Assembly (NCBI GenBank): GCA_020072645.1
Contig: JAIQGK010000001.1
Span: 420,191 to 484,190 of the forward strand
Reading direction: 5' to 3'
Length of the DNA stretch: 64,000 nt
Source of the DNA: Terriglobia bacterium
GTDB lineage: Bacteria > Acidobacteriota > Terriglobia > Terriglobales > Acidobacteriaceae
Both the position numbers and the translations under genes were made by a program. Below are positions 16,562 to 25,639 of the stretch, one piece after another. Numbering within the stretch: the stretch's first letter is position 1; each line of letters starts with the position of its first letter. A model generated the notes under the pieces. It was not told where the DNA came from. It was given only the letters and a program-made list of their open reading frames with translations, and ran no database searches.

Positions 16562-18391
16562 TTAGTTCACAGGCGGCGGCGTTGGTTGCGGCGTCGCCGT
16601 GGGTTGTTCTGCTGCCGGAGGCTGATCTGCCGGCGGTGTAGCTGCCGGCGGTTGCGATGCCGGAGGTTGCTCTGCCGCAGGTGGCTGCGTGGCTGCCGGC
16701 TGATCCTGAGGAACAGTTCCTTGTGGCGGTTGAGCAGGCGCTGCTCCCGGCAATGTCGCTCCGGCCGGCAGAGTCCAGACTTCCACTTTGCGTCCTGGCT
16801 CTGTTGCCGCCTTGGTCTGGATGCGCTGCGGATCGATCCCCTTAAACTTGGACAGGTACGCCATGGCGTTCTGTGCGCGCTGCAAGCCCAGGCTGCGTGG
16901 CTCACCGGCATCGGCAGAGCCAGAGAGCACTACGTTAAGGTTCGGGTCCTGCTGCAACTTTAAAGCGACATCGTCCAGCACGGCCTTGGAACGGTTGTCC
17001 ACATAGCCGCTATTTGGCTTGTAGTCGAGTTCCATCAGCTTCTGCGCTGTGGGCATGGCAGGTGCGGCGGATTCAACGTTCACAGTAACCACGGTGGATG
17101 CACTCAACTGCCGGTCGTCAAAAGCCGTAGCGCGGACCGCGATAGGCCCTGGGCCGGAGTCGGTGGTATCAAGCGTGGCCTGGTTGCGATTGGAAGAAAG
17201 CTTGCCGCCATTGGCGACATACGTGATATTCACGGGCCTGTTATCGGGACTTACGGCCTCACAGCTGATGGAAGCGCTCTCACCGGCGCGAAGGCTGGTG
17301 GGTGAAGCTGAACAGTTAATCTTCGGCGGAGTCGTTGTTGCGTTTGCGGCTTCCGGTTGCGGCGCATTGGTGAATGAAGGCTGGATCGGGGCCAGAACCG
17401 GCGCATCGCTTATGTCCATCACTTCAACCCCGTCGCCCACGGTTATGTCTTCAAGCGCGGTCAGGATCATGGCTGTAGCGCTTTTGCGCTGCACGTTAAG
17501 AACGATCATGTCCCCCAGAGTGCGGCGCGGCAGACTGGAAAGCTCGCCACTAGGAAGCCTGTGCGGATCTTTTTGCGTGTCGTCATAATCCGTGGCCTTG
17601 AGTGACAGCCCCGCGACCGGATCATGGTAGGAATAGGAATACGTGCGCGTCGCGCGCAGATAGTCTCCGGGTTTCAGGCCTTTGTCCGCTCCGATGTTCA
17701 GGTACGCCTTATATTTGGAACCCAGAAACGTATCGAACTCCTGGGCCATTACAATGCGCCCCTGGGGCTTTCCAGAGGGTGGCGCATAGCGGTCCAGAGT
17801 GACTTTTCGGAACGGTGGCGCTTCGCGCTCCACCAGAGGAATGGCAACGTCGCCGGGCATCACGTCGGCACAGCTGAGCTCAAATGTGGCTACCGCAGTG
17901 CTCTTCTGCACCTCCGTTACTTTCACGATCGCCAATTCGAGATACGGCAAGCCCGCGTTATGTAACGCGGACTTTTGTCCCGGAAATATTTCGTAGTCAT
18001 TGTTGTCTTTCACCAGCCGGACAATCTGATAGCGATCGCCTTCTTTCATTCCCTGGCCGTGAATAAAAATCGTGTCGATTGCGCCGGCATATCGCGTCTG
18101 GTCAGGACTGTTGTGTCCACCAGCGACGAACATTTTGTCAGGGACCTTTTCGTTCGACAGAAAGCCCGAGCAATACATGTCACTGCGCGTAGGCGTATTG
18201 CCAACATCCAGATTGGCGGCATGCTCTTGTGCTTTCAGTGCTGGTTGCACTGGTTGCGGCTGAGCAGGCTGTGTCTGAACAGGCTGTGTTTGAGCAGGTT
18301 GCGGCTGAACAGGTTGGGGCTGTTGTGAAAAGCCCAGGCTCGAAAAAACCATCCCCGCCAACGCCAGCGGCACCAGCTTGAAATTCTTCAT
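16562..18391 (-). CDS. secreted/outer-membrane OmpA-domain protein with proline-rich ends
   Basis: 609 residues from MKNFKLVPL, preceded by GGGGGAGGAAGT; the longer frame start (18445) has no such site. A signal peptide ends at SLGFSQQ, followed by a Pro/Gln/Val repeat (QPVQPQPAQTQPVQ). The centre is beta-rich with two SH3-like or LysM-adjacent segments (GMKEGDRYQIVRLVKD, ADKGLKPGDYLRATRTY). An Ig-like stretch (INCSASPTSLRAGESASISC) precedes an OmpA-like domain (ELDYKPNSGYVDNRSKAVLD, NLNVVLSGSADAGEPRSLGLQRAQ) that normally binds peptidoglycan. The C-terminal 60 residues are Pro/Gln/Ala low complexity. It likely tethers the outer membrane to the wall. Confidence 0.8.
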   Translation of the reverse strand: MKNFKLVPLALAGMVFSSLGFSQQPQPVQPQPAQTQPVQTQPAQPQPVQPALKAQEHAANLDVGNTPTRSDMYCSGFLSNEKVPDKMFVAGGHNSPDQTRYAGAIDTIFIHGQGMKEGDRYQIVRLVKDNNDYEIFPGQKSALHNAGLPYLELAIVKVTEVQKSTAVATFELSCADVMPGDVAIPLVEREAPPFRKVTLDRYAPPSGKPQGRIVMAQEFDTFLGSKYKAYLNIGADKGLKPGDYLRATRTYSYSYHDPVAGLSLKATDYDDTQKDPHRLPSGELSSLPRRTLGDMIVLNVQRKSATAMILTALEDITVGDGVEVMDISDAPVLAPIQPSFTNAPQPEAANATTTPPKINCSASPTSLRAGESASISCEAVSPDNRPVNITYVANGGKLSSNRNQATLDTTDSGPGPIAVRATAFDDRQLSASTVVTVNVESAAPAMPTAQKLMELDYKPNSGYVDNRSKAVLDDVALKLQQDPNLNVVLSGSADAGEPRSLGLQRAQNAMAYLSKFKGIDPQRIQTKAATEPGRKVEVWTLPAGATLPGAAPAQPPQGTVPQDQPAATQPPAAEQPPASQPPAATPPADQPPAAEQPTATPQPTPPPVN

Positions 18392-18606
18392 ACTTCCTCC
18401 CCCATACGCCTCTGCAGGAGAACAGCTCTCCCACGGGACGCGCAATGTCCCGGGTGGAACATATCACCGCCTTTCCTGCGACTTCAACTAAACTCTTATT
18501 TACTAAGCAGATACGCTTAATTACAGAAGTTCTATTCACTTCTTGCATTCGGTGCTTGAATCTGTGATTTTTGCTCACGTATGATGGCCAGCCTCTTGTA
18601 AATCTA

Positions 18607-20190
18607 ATGAATGGAACATCATCCAGTTACGCACCAAGGTTCCTGCCCGCCCGGCTACCCCGGGTGTGTGTGGCTATTGCCGCTTCCAACCCGGCGGAAA
18701 TGGTACAGAAAGCAGACCTTGCGGTCCGGGATAACCCCTTTATTGAGTTCAGGTTAGACTATCTTCCCAATCCGTCTCTGGGCCTACCCAAGCTCAAGAC
18801 ATTTGTGGAGTTTCACCCTGAAGCGCTGATTGTGGCCACCTGCCGCCGCGCGGCCAACGGAGGCAAATTCAAAGGATCCATAGCCTCGCAGATTGACATT
18901 CTGGTAAAAGCCGCCGGTCTCGGTTGCCATCTGGTGGATGTTGAACTCGAAACCGCCGCGCAGCTCAAGCCTAATGATTTCAATCGCTTGCGCCGATCTG
19001 CCCACTTGATCCTTTCGTACCATGACTTTCGCGGCACAAAAAAGCTGGAAGAAACTTTTGCCAAGATGCAGCAGCATCCCTGCGACTTCTTCAAGCTCGT
19101 CACCACGGCAAATTCGCTCTATGACAATGTCGTGATGATGAAGTTCCTGGAAAAGTACAGCCATGCGCATTCGCTGATTGGGCTCTGCATGGGGGAGCAG
19201 GGCGTGATCAGTCGGGTGCTCTGTGTGCGTGCCGGCAGCCAGTTCACCTTTGCCGCCGCTAATCCCGGAGAAGAAACCGGCCCGGGACAGTTAGCGGCCC
19301 GGGCGCTGCGCGATGTCTATCGGATCGATCAGGTTGATGCCGCGACGCGCGTTTATGGCGTGGCCGGCGATCCCGTGGCCCATTCTCTTTCTCCCGCGAT
19401 GTTGAACACCGCATTCCGCCGCGAAAACGTAAACGCTGTTTATCTGGCGCTGCATGCCAAGACCCTGGAAGACCTGACGGCCTGCGTGCAGGATATTCCC
19501 ATCGCCGGCCTCAGCATCACCATGCCGTACAAAGAGCCCATCCTGAAGCATCTGGATAAGAGCGATCCGTGGACAGCCAAAGTGGGCGCCTGTAACACGC
19601 TGGTTCGCAGCCAGGATGGGAACCTCTATGGATTTAATACTGACGTGAATGGCGTTGTGCGTCCGCTGGAGATGCGCATTCGTCTTCAGGGAGCAAGAAT
19701 CCTTGTGTTGGGCGCCGGAGGCGCGGCCCGCGCAGCCGTTTTTGGATTGAAAGAGCGCGGTGCTGAAGTCTCCATCCTAAGCCGCAATGCGGCGTCGGCA
19801 CAAAAGCTTGCCAAGCAAGCCAAAGCCAAAGTGATCAACCGCACCATGCTGAAGAAGCTGGAATTTGATGTGATCATCAATGCCACTCCAGCCGGCATGG
19901 AAGGTAACAAAGATCCGCTGCCGCTTACCGAGCCGGAGATGAAGGCCAAGTATTTTTTTGAAATGGTCTATACCCCGGCGGAAACCAAAATGATCAAGAT
20001 GGCCCGTGCCCGCGGCATGCACGTGATTTCCGGCGCGGAAATGTTTGTACAGCAGGGCGCACGTCAGTTTGAGATCTGGACCGGCAAGCCCGCTCCCATT
20101 CTCGATATGCAGCGCGTGGTGGACCACGCACTGGCTCAACAGGCCGCCGCAAAGGCCGCGGAAGGTAAGACGGAGAAGAAAGGAAAGTAA
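18607..20190 (+). CDS. aroDE: bifunctional 3-dehydroquinate dehydratase (type I) / shikimate dehydrogenase
   Basis: 527 residues. Residues about 15-245 are a type I dehydroquinase: EFRLDYL, VATCRR, the His of LILSYHDF and the Schiff-base Lys of FFKLVTTA. Residues about 255-505 are AroE: YGVAGDPVAHSLSPAMLN (shikimate binding), ITMPYKE (catalytic Lys), GACNTLV, GFNTDVNG (catalytic Asp), the NADP-binding GAGGAARAAVFGL and INATPAGM. It performs steps three and four of the shikimate pathway, channelling dehydroquinate to shikimate in the cytoplasm. Such AroD-AroE fusions occur in plants and some bacterial phyla including Acidobacteria. ATG 18607 is chosen as the first Met in frame near the conserved start; the C-terminus ends in a Lys/Ala tail. 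Confidence 0.93.
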   Translation: MNGTSSSYAPRFLPARLPRVCVAIAASNPAEMVQKADLAVRDNPFIEFRLDYLPNPSLGLPKLKTFVEFHPEALIVATCRRAANGGKFKGSIASQIDILVKAAGLGCHLVDVELETAAQLKPNDFNRLRRSAHLILSYHDFRGTKKLEETFAKMQQHPCDFFKLVTTANSLYDNVVMMKFLEKYSHAHSLIGLCMGEQGVISRVLCVRAGSQFTFAAANPGEETGPGQLAARALRDVYRIDQVDAATRVYGVAGDPVAHSLSPAMLNTAFRRENVNAVYLALHAKTLEDLTACVQDIPIAGLSITMPYKEPILKHLDKSDPWTAKVGACNTLVRSQDGNLYGFNTDVNGVVRPLEMRIRLQGARILVLGAGGAARAAVFGLKERGAEVSILSRNAASAQKLAKQAKAKVINRTMLKKLEFDVIINATPAGMEGNKDPLPLTEPEMKAKYFFEMVYTPAETKMIKMARARGMHVISGAEMFVQQGARQFEIWTGKPAPILDMQRVVDHALAQQAAAKAAEGKTEKKGK

Positions 20191-20283
20191 GATCTGAAGC
20201 CACAGCGACTGTATCTCTTTTCGGATAGACAATGCAGGCTTAAGGTGAGCGCAACTAAAATTAGGCGCGAGAGTTGGAACTGC

Positions 20284-20724
20284 ATGAAAAAATCTGTCCC
20301 AGCGGAATCTGCCTCTGCATTAATCGACAACAAGATCAGGGAACTTGGGGACTGGCGAGGGAAGACGCTCGCAAAAGTGCGCGAAATCATCCACCAGGCA
20401 GATCCTGAGATGGTGGAAGAGTGGAAGTGGATGGGAACTCCCGTCTTTTCCCACGGCGGCATCGTCTGTACCGGAGAAACGTACAAGAACATCGTCAAGA
20501 TGACATTTGCCAAAGGTGCTGCGTTGCAAGACCTTTCACGCCTATTCAATTCCAGCCTTGAGGGGAATGTCAGGCGCGCCATCGACATTCACGAAGGCGA
20601 CAAGATCAATGAGGCGGCGCTGAAGAATCTTATCCGCGCTGCAGTGGCCCTTAATCTTAAGGACAAAAGTACGCCCAGGCCAAAGACCGGGCGAGCAAGC
20701 AGCAAGCGGACCCCTGGTGGGTGA
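20284..20724 (+). CDS. DUF1801 (YdhG-like) family protein
   Basis: About 146 residues from MKKSVPAES; an earlier in-frame start (20245) is possible. The core is DUF1801: LGDWRGKTLAKVREIIHQAD, EEWKWMGTPVFSHGGIVCTG, YKNIVKMTFAKGAAL and a closing helix pair. The family has a compact alpha/beta fold and no assigned reaction. The C-terminus is Lys/Arg/Pro rich. It follows aroDE by 93 nt on the same strand but probably has its own promoter. Confidence 0.8.
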   Translation: MKKSVPAESASALIDNKIRELGDWRGKTLAKVREIIHQADPEMVEEWKWMGTPVFSHGGIVCTGETYKNIVKMTFAKGAALQDLSRLFNSSLEGNVRRAIDIHEGDKINEAALKNLIRAAVALNLKDKSTPRPKTGRASSKRTPGG

Positions 20725-20802
20725 GCCACTTGGACACACCATGCGGCGCCCGGGCAGTATCAGCCTGACGAAGCTTTCAAAAAAGAAAATTTTTAATTTG
20801 GG

Positions 20803-20828
20803 GGCCACAGGGTGTTGGCCCTGAGGCC
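20803..20828. repeat. strong hairpin downstream of the DUF1801 gene
   Basis: GGCC A CAGGG, loop TGTTGG, CCCTG A GGCC. No T-run follows, so it is an mRNA-end hairpin or REP-like element rather than a clear intrinsic terminator. The rest of the 20725-21109 gap holds no gene I can support. Confidence 0.5.
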
Positions 20829-21109
20829 CCTTGAGTAGCAAGGATTAAAATCGCCCGATCAACCCTTGCGCCTCATCAGGGTATGACCCTTCAGTTCGGT
20901 CCAGCGGAACAAATTATTTTGGCTTGAATGCCCAGAGTGACTTTTCGCAACCAATGGCGAATTATTTCCTTTGGCGAATTATTTCCTTTATTAAATTTCT
21001 CCTACTCGCATTTTATTTTCTGCTCTGCGAGCAAACTTCACTTGGAAGGAGGGCATCTTTCCTAGGAATCGCCCAAATCGCCCAAAATCCAAAGCTGAAG
21101 GAGTTCGTA

Positions 21110-21469
21110 ATGCAGAGGAAACTACGGCAATTTGTCTGGATTGTAATTCTCGCCATCGGCGGCAGCACCGTTGGAAGTCTTACCATCGCTGCACAACCCA
21201 AAGACGGCGGACACTCCATAGGCCATCGCGACAGAGATCATGAAAGAGATCGGGACCGCGATCGAGATAGAAACAGGGATCGCGAGCGAGAACGCGAACG
21301 CGATAGAGACCGGGCTCGCAATAGAGATCGCGAGCGGGAGCGCGAAGTGGAGCGCGAGAGAGACAGAGACCGCGACCATGAGCGCAATCGCGATAGGAAC
21401 AGTGGCCGGGACAATGAGCACGAAGTTGAGCCCGAGCACCATAACGATTTTGTCCAGCAGCTCAGGTAG
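21110..21469 (+). CDS. exported low-complexity protein with Arg-Asp/Arg-Glu repeats
   Basis: 119 residues from an ATG with a perfect GAAGGAG site six nt upstream. A signal peptide (QRKLRQFVWIVILAIGGSTV, ending near TIAAQ) is followed by about 75 residues made almost entirely of alternating Arg and Asp/Glu (RDRDHERDRDRDRDRNRDRE), then a short acidic/His end. Such alternating-charge tracts form long single helices or disordered strands. Function unknown. The long reading frames on the opposite strand are shadows of this repeat. Confidence 0.6.
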   Translation: MQRKLRQFVWIVILAIGGSTVGSLTIAAQPKDGGHSIGHRDRDHERDRDRDRDRNRDRERERERDRDRARNRDREREREVERERDRDRDHERNRDRNSGRDNEHEVEPEHHNDFVQQLR

Positions 21470-21653
21470 GCTGCGTCCCGGTATTCCCGCATAACGGGCC
21501 AATACCAATAACAAAGCCACAGGGCAGAGGCACAGCGGATCTGCGTCTCTGCCCCTTCCCGCATTTCTTCCCTTTGCTGAGCGTGCCGCAAGTTGACGCT
21601 CTGCGCTACGTGGAAAGATGCTGCGCAATTCTCTTTGCGCAAGGAGTGGAAAT

Positions 21654-22601
21654 ATGCAATCAGGTCTCGTACGGGCACTTGTCTTTGTCGCCGCCTTGGG
21701 TATTGGATCGCCCGCATTCTGCCAGAATCCCGGCAATTCATCTCCGGGAGAAAACACTGGTCGTCAAGCCGGGCAATCGCCATCGCAAATCAAAGGGTTC
21801 AATGAATATGAGAATTTCCGCGGCATGGTCAATTCTTCCGGTAGTTTGCTTAAGCTGGATTCGACACTGGGGTATGACTTCAACCGATATCTTGGAATAT
21901 TTGCGGGCGTGCCGCTTTATTTTGCCAACGACTCCAGCGGCACACCGGGACAAACCCGCGTCCATGATGCCGGAGCCGGAGATACGTACTTTGGCGTGGA
22001 AGCTTATGCGCCCAGCCCCATTGTGAACTACAGCACTACGCTTACGGTTTCCGCTCCTACAGGCAGCGTGAGCAAAGGCTTCAGCTCGGGAAAAGCTACC
22101 ATCGACTGGAACAACCGTTTCCGCCATCGCTTTGGCCGCTTTACGCCATTCGTAGCGGCAGGATTGGGAAATACTGTTCCCGACTCTGAATTGGTGACGC
22201 GCAACTTTATCTCCCTGGGCCGAGTCGCTCATTTTGAAGAAGGGGCGGAATTTCAGGTAGTGCATCGCGTTTATCTGGGAGGTTCCGGCTACCAGATTGT
22301 GCCATTCGGCAACCAGCAGGTGTTCAATCGCTTTGATGCCGCTGTTCCGCGCGATGGGAAAGCACATGAAGGCGGCCCAGCCCCGGCTCAGCCGCCGCCC
22401 GGCAATACGGGAGAGCCATCCGCAAGCGGAAACGACCTTACGCGCGAGCACGGCTTAGATGCGTGGCTCGGCTTCGAACCCACTCGCGTGCTTCGCCTGG
22501 AATTTGGATACTCGCGCAGCGTGACGTTTGCTTTGAACAGTTTTTCTTTCAACGTTGGACTCAATGTAGGCAAGTTGCTGCGCACGCAGCGAGTTCAGTG
22601 A
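21654..22601 (+). CDS. putative outer-membrane beta-barrel protein
   Basis: 315 residues from MQSGLVRALVFVAALG, with AAGGAG seven nt upstream; signal peptide ends at PAFCQ. The remainder alternates polar and aromatic/aliphatic residues as in beta-barrels: LKLDSTLGYDFNRYLGIFAG, TYFGVEAYAPSPIVNYSTTL, NRFRHRFGRFTPFVAAGLGN, and the last strand pair VLRLEFGYSRSVTFALNSFSF. An insertion of Pro/Gly/Glu (GPAPAQPPPGNTGEPSASG) sits before the final strands. No enzymatic motif is visible, and its partner is unknown. Confidence 0.65.
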   Translation: MQSGLVRALVFVAALGIGSPAFCQNPGNSSPGENTGRQAGQSPSQIKGFNEYENFRGMVNSSGSLLKLDSTLGYDFNRYLGIFAGVPLYFANDSSGTPGQTRVHDAGAGDTYFGVEAYAPSPIVNYSTTLTVSAPTGSVSKGFSSGKATIDWNNRFRHRFGRFTPFVAAGLGNTVPDSELVTRNFISLGRVAHFEEGAEFQVVHRVYLGGSGYQIVPFGNQQVFNRFDAAVPRDGKAHEGGPAPAQPPPGNTGEPSASGNDLTREHGLDAWLGFEPTRVLRLEFGYSRSVTFALNSFSFNVGLNVGKLLRTQRVQ

Positions 22602-22645
22602 TGGAGGAATGAATATGCGGGCAAGAAGCCCTTGGGCAGAACGGG

Positions 22646-22664
22646 TGCGGCCATAAGGGCCGCA
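22646..22664. terminator. hairpin between convergent genes
   Basis: TGCGGCC, loop ATAAG, GGCCGCA: a 7-bp GC stem midway between two convergent stops (22601 and 22693). It lacks a clear T-run, so its role as terminator is probable but not proven. Confidence 0.45.
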
Positions 22665-22692
22665 TCCGTGACCGGATTAATCCAAAGACGAT

Positions 22693-23391
22693 CTAATGCG
22701 CTCGCCAGAAGTGGAACGGGAAGTTGTACGAGAGTTGGATCATCTGCGAATCAAGTCCCGGGTTATCAACTGCGGTATAGGCATTGGACATGTGCTGGAA
22801 GCGATAGGCAATTGAGACTGAACGCCTGCCGCTGAGCATATACCGCATTCCCGCGCGTCCATCCAACAGAAAATTGAATTGGGAGCCCTGAGGCGAAAGA
22901 ACGTTACGGGTGAAATACGTCACACCACCGTGGACGCCCATGAATGGCTGCCACTTCCCCTGCGGCAAAAAAATCACTTGTGCGCCAACGGGATTGCTTC
23001 CCATTCCATAGGTGACCCCTGTTGAAGTAGAAGGAGGGTTGGCGGAGAGCACTGGAATGCTGGTGCCTTTCAGGAATGGTTCCCTCAGGACCACCGCCGG
23101 CATGATTTCAGAGACCCAGCGCACGTCGCAAAAATGGCCATGTACGAGCAGGCGGTTGTAAGAGATACCAAAAATGTAGAACTGGCGGTCAACGGCGTCT
23201 GCCCGATAGGAAGCATTGGCCATTGGAATTGTCCCGAAAAACCCTATCTCATTCTCTGCTGCAAGAGACCGACTGACGTGCGATGGTGCAGGGTCAGGCG
23301 TCGGCTGGGCGCAGGCGGTTAATGCAAAAAATCCAAGGACGCAGAAAAAGATGGCATAAGTAAAAATGCGGGGACCAGTATGGAACCGCAT
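22693..23391 (-). CDS. PagL-like lipid A 3-O-deacylase / acyloxyacyl hydrolase
   Basis: 232 residues from MRFHTG, which has GGAGGAAATCT directly upstream; six more residues are possible. Signal peptide ends near TACAQ. The C-terminal motif YRFQHMSNAYTAVDNPGLDS matches the PagL signature (H-x-SNA...NPG), where His and Ser form the active site of this outer-membrane barrel. It would remove the 3-O-acyl chain of lipid A on the outer leaflet, modifying LPS. The strands before it (GVHGGVTYF, FLLDGRAGMRYML) have barrel character. A start of the mature part at ENEIGFFGTIPMA fits. The acceptor substrate in this organism is inferred. Confidence 0.8.
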   Translation of the reverse strand: MRFHTGPRIFTYAIFFCVLGFFALTACAQPTPDPAPSHVSRSLAAENEIGFFGTIPMANASYRADAVDRQFYIFGISYNRLLVHGHFCDVRWVSEIMPAVVLREPFLKGTSIPVLSANPPSTSTGVTYGMGSNPVGAQVIFLPQGKWQPFMGVHGGVTYFTRNVLSPQGSQFNFLLDGRAGMRYMLSGRRSVSIAYRFQHMSNAYTAVDNPGLDSQMIQLSYNFPFHFWRAH

Positions 23392-23534
23392 AGATTTCCT
23401 CCCAACCACCCAATCCTAAACGGGGTAGCCATCAGACGATAGCTGAGCTGGATGCTGTGCGTATGTGAGAGCGGTCACAGTGGTACAGCCGTGCTGACAT
23501 GTGCGGTATCTTGGCGCGATGGAAAATTCGCGCA

Positions 23535-23568
23535 GAAAAAAGGCCTGTCCGGTAAACGAACAGGCCCC
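23535..23568 (-). terminator. intrinsic terminator of the CsgG-like gene
   Basis: On the minus strand GGCCTGTTCG, loop TTTAC, CGGACAGGCC then TTTTTT: a 10-bp stem with T-run 23 nt after the stop at 23591. Confidence 0.85.
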
Positions 23569-23590
23569 TAATCCAATGTTGCGCGGATGA

Positions 23591-24568
23591 CTATTCCTGC
23601 TGCGGCGTTTTTGCTACATCGCCCACCTTGGCGCCAGTTCCGCTGAAGTTGAGCGTTGCGGAATCGGCATCAATCTCAGTCACGGTGCCTTCACCAATCT
23701 TTGTGGTAATGGTCTTCAGGATCTTTCCTGTTGTGGGATCTTTGATCTGACGGCCGGCATGGCTAATTTCCAGTACATCGCCGACCTTCAGTCCAGTCTT
23801 GCTACCCACATTGATGATCAGGGTATTGCCGCTCACGTCGGCCACAACGCCTCTGACCTCAACTTTGCGCGTGGGAACATTCGCGGCAGACGTGCCCAAC
23901 TCACTGCCAACCTGCGTCACGGCCTGCGTTACGGCCTCGCCCAGCAGTGTCTGGCCGAAGTTGGAAGCATGCGTATCAAAAACGCCGCCACCGGCTCCGC
24001 CGCCACCGCCGCCCGCGCCAAGCAGAGACGTTCCTGAGCGTTTACTCTCGCCTTCACCAGTCACCGCTGCCAGAATCTCTCCTGTGGTGGTATCCACCAG
24101 GCGCGCGCTAATCGCACACACTGCCTTCGCCTCATTTCGCTTGATGCCGCCAATGCCAAAGCCGTGGGACGACAACCCTGCTCCGCCGATCGCTTTACTC
24201 TTATCGTCGCGGCCAAACTTGGTGATGGAGCCCATAATAATGGCGTCAACGCCCAGTATCTGGCCGATCTTTTGCGCCGTCGCCGGGTTTGCGCGATCGC
24301 TGTTGGAGAAGTTCTGCTCCGCCAGGATCTTGTCCAGGGCTTTGCGCTCGATCACGGAATACTTGCCGTCCTTTACCAGCTTTTCCACTAGCATGTCCGT
24401 AATGCCCTTGCCCACGTCCTGGTTGGTGCCATAAATAGAGGACACATAAGACTGGACGGTGCCGTAATCAAAGTCGAGCACCGCCACGCGCTTTTTATGC
24501 GAGGTTTGCGCGGCGCAGGTCACAGCCAAAAGGGCTAAAGTACACATCAAGCGGATCGTTCGCGACAT
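23591..24568 (-). CDS. CsgG/HfaB-like exported protein
   Basis: 325 residues with a signal peptide ending at CAAQT. Residues 25-190 match the CsgG family: KRVAVLDFDYGTV, DVGKGITDMLVEKLVKDGKY, SVIERKALDKILAEQNF, IGQILGVDAIIMGSITKFGR and ISARLVDTTTGEILAAVTGE. CsgG oligomerises as an outer-membrane pore for curli export; shorter relatives act in adhesin or penicillin-binding-protein regulation. A Gly-rich linker is followed by a FlgT-like beta domain (residues 245-320, GLKVGDVLEIS...VGDVAKT). No lipobox Cys is seen, unlike true CsgG, and no curli genes are nearby, so curli export is doubtful. Confidence 0.8.
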   Translation of the reverse strand: MSRTIRLMCTLALLAVTCAAQTSHKKRVAVLDFDYGTVQSYVSSIYGTNQDVGKGITDMLVEKLVKDGKYSVIERKALDKILAEQNFSNSDRANPATAQKIGQILGVDAIIMGSITKFGRDDKSKAIGGAGLSSHGFGIGGIKRNEAKAVCAISARLVDTTTGEILAAVTGEGESKRSGTSLLGAGGGGGGAGGGVFDTHASNFGQTLLGEAVTQAVTQVGSELGTSAANVPTRKVEVRGVVADVSGNTLIINVGSKTGLKVGDVLEISHAGRQIKDPTTGKILKTITTKIGEGTVTEIDADSATLNFSGTGAKVGDVAKTPQQE

Positions 24569-24692
24569 GGTTTTACTCCTGGAAGAGATAGCTTTGTAAT
24601 TAAAAGGGGGTCTTGGCGCTCAAACTTTAGCAGGAGAACTCACCTGCCGACAACTGTTTTGCGTATTTATAGTGAAGATTTCGATTGAAACG

Positions 24693-25106
24693 TTACTCCT
24701 GAGCCAGCCAAGCTAGGGCTTCACGGCGATTTTCAAACACCGGCAGGCGTCGCCGTGTAAAAGCCTGCACACCTTCATAAATCAGCCGTTGCAACCCGCT
24801 GATGCCGATCACCGCTGCCTTGCGGACGTAGGGCGCATTGTCCGCCACTTTGGCTTGCAGTACCGCCACGGATTCCTTGTCGAAGCTGGTGCCGGTCACG
24901 TCATTCAGCGTGAGCACGGTATTGGGGGGTTCCTGCGCAATCACGCGATGTCCTTCTTCCGCCACGGCTTTCAACATCGCGCCGTCACAGTGCGAGTAAT
25001 TGATAAAAAGGATGCGCTTGCCTTGGTGCTCAATAAAGCGCACGCGCCCGGGTGCAATAGCGTGGATCGTGCTGGACTGCAATTCGTAGGTAGTTGCGCT
25101 CGCCAT
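24693..25106 (-). CDS. SpoIIAA/STAS-like small protein
   Basis: About 137 residues from MASATTYELQSSTIHAIAPG; a longer frame start at 25214 overlaps the next gene. The segment RVRFIEHQGKRILFINYSHC, then VIAQEPPNTVLTLNDVTGT, and the KAAVIGISGLQRLIYEGVQ helix fit the fold of SpoIIAA-like (STAS/CRAL-TRIO-like) proteins that sense or relay signals. No phosphorylatable Ser can be assigned safely. It follows a degenerate receiver gene by about 100 nt on the same strand, so a small signalling unit is possible. Confidence 0.55.
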   Translation of the reverse strand: MASATTYELQSSTIHAIAPGRVRFIEHQGKRILFINYSHCDGAMLKAVAEEGHRVIAQEPPNTVLTLNDVTGTSFDKESVAVLQAKVADNAPYVRKAAVIGISGLQRLIYEGVQAFTRRRLPVFENRREALAWLAQE

Positions 25107-25210
25107 CGGAATATTGTGGTCCCGCCCGTGGCAAGGCGAAAGGTAACGAAAGTAAGAGGACCTTTGCGGCCCATTTCGGCGGATCACAGCATGTGGTCGC
25201 GACAGGCAGG

Positions 25211-25582
25211 TCAAATATCCGTGCGCCCGCCCATTTCTACCAGAACTTCTAACAGCGCGCCTGGATCGTGGGAGTCAATGGTCTTATCTGCCCACTCGCA
25301 ACGGGCGGCCAGTCGAGGCGAAAGGCCAACGATGCGAATCTTTGGATTGAGCTTTCGTATGCCCTCGGCAACCGCCGAACTTTTCAGGTCCGGGAGCTCC
25401 GCCTCAATGCAGACCGCGTCCACATTTGGAAAACGCTTGTACATCTCCACGCCTTCCTTGCCGGAGTAAGCCGTCACCACGTTGTGCTTGGCCGATTCCA
25501 GCAGCAGTTTGCGCGTGGAAAGCCCGTCTGTTCTCTCTGATTCAATGATCAAAAACCCTAGCCGATGTCCGTTCCGAGGCAT
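25211..25582 (-). CDS. degenerate response-regulator receiver protein
   Basis: 123 residues with the CheY-like layout: GFLIIESERTDGLSTRKLLL (strand 1, first acidic pair weak), VVTAYSGKEGVEMY, VDAVCIEAELPDLKSS (strand 3), IRIVGLSPR and a last helix. The position that normally holds the phospho-accepting Asp is Glu (CIEAELPD), which can mimic the active state, so phosphorylation is unlikely. Stand-alone pseudo-receivers act by protein contacts. Gene symbol not assigned. Confidence 0.65.
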   Translation of the reverse strand: MPRNGHRLGFLIIESERTDGLSTRKLLLESAKHNVVTAYSGKEGVEMYKRFPNVDAVCIEAELPDLKSSAVAEGIRKLNPKIRIVGLSPRLAARCEWADKTIDSHDPGALLEVLVEMGGRTDI

Positions 25583-25639
25583 GCGGGGTTAGATGCTTGT
25601 TCCGCTGATTGCGGTCAACTGAGAACCGGGGAAGGGCGC

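Noticed and set aside
21122..21783. Two long minus-strand frames opposite the RD/RE repeat protein
   Set aside because: Caused by the repeat itself; the plus strand has signal peptide and ribosome site.
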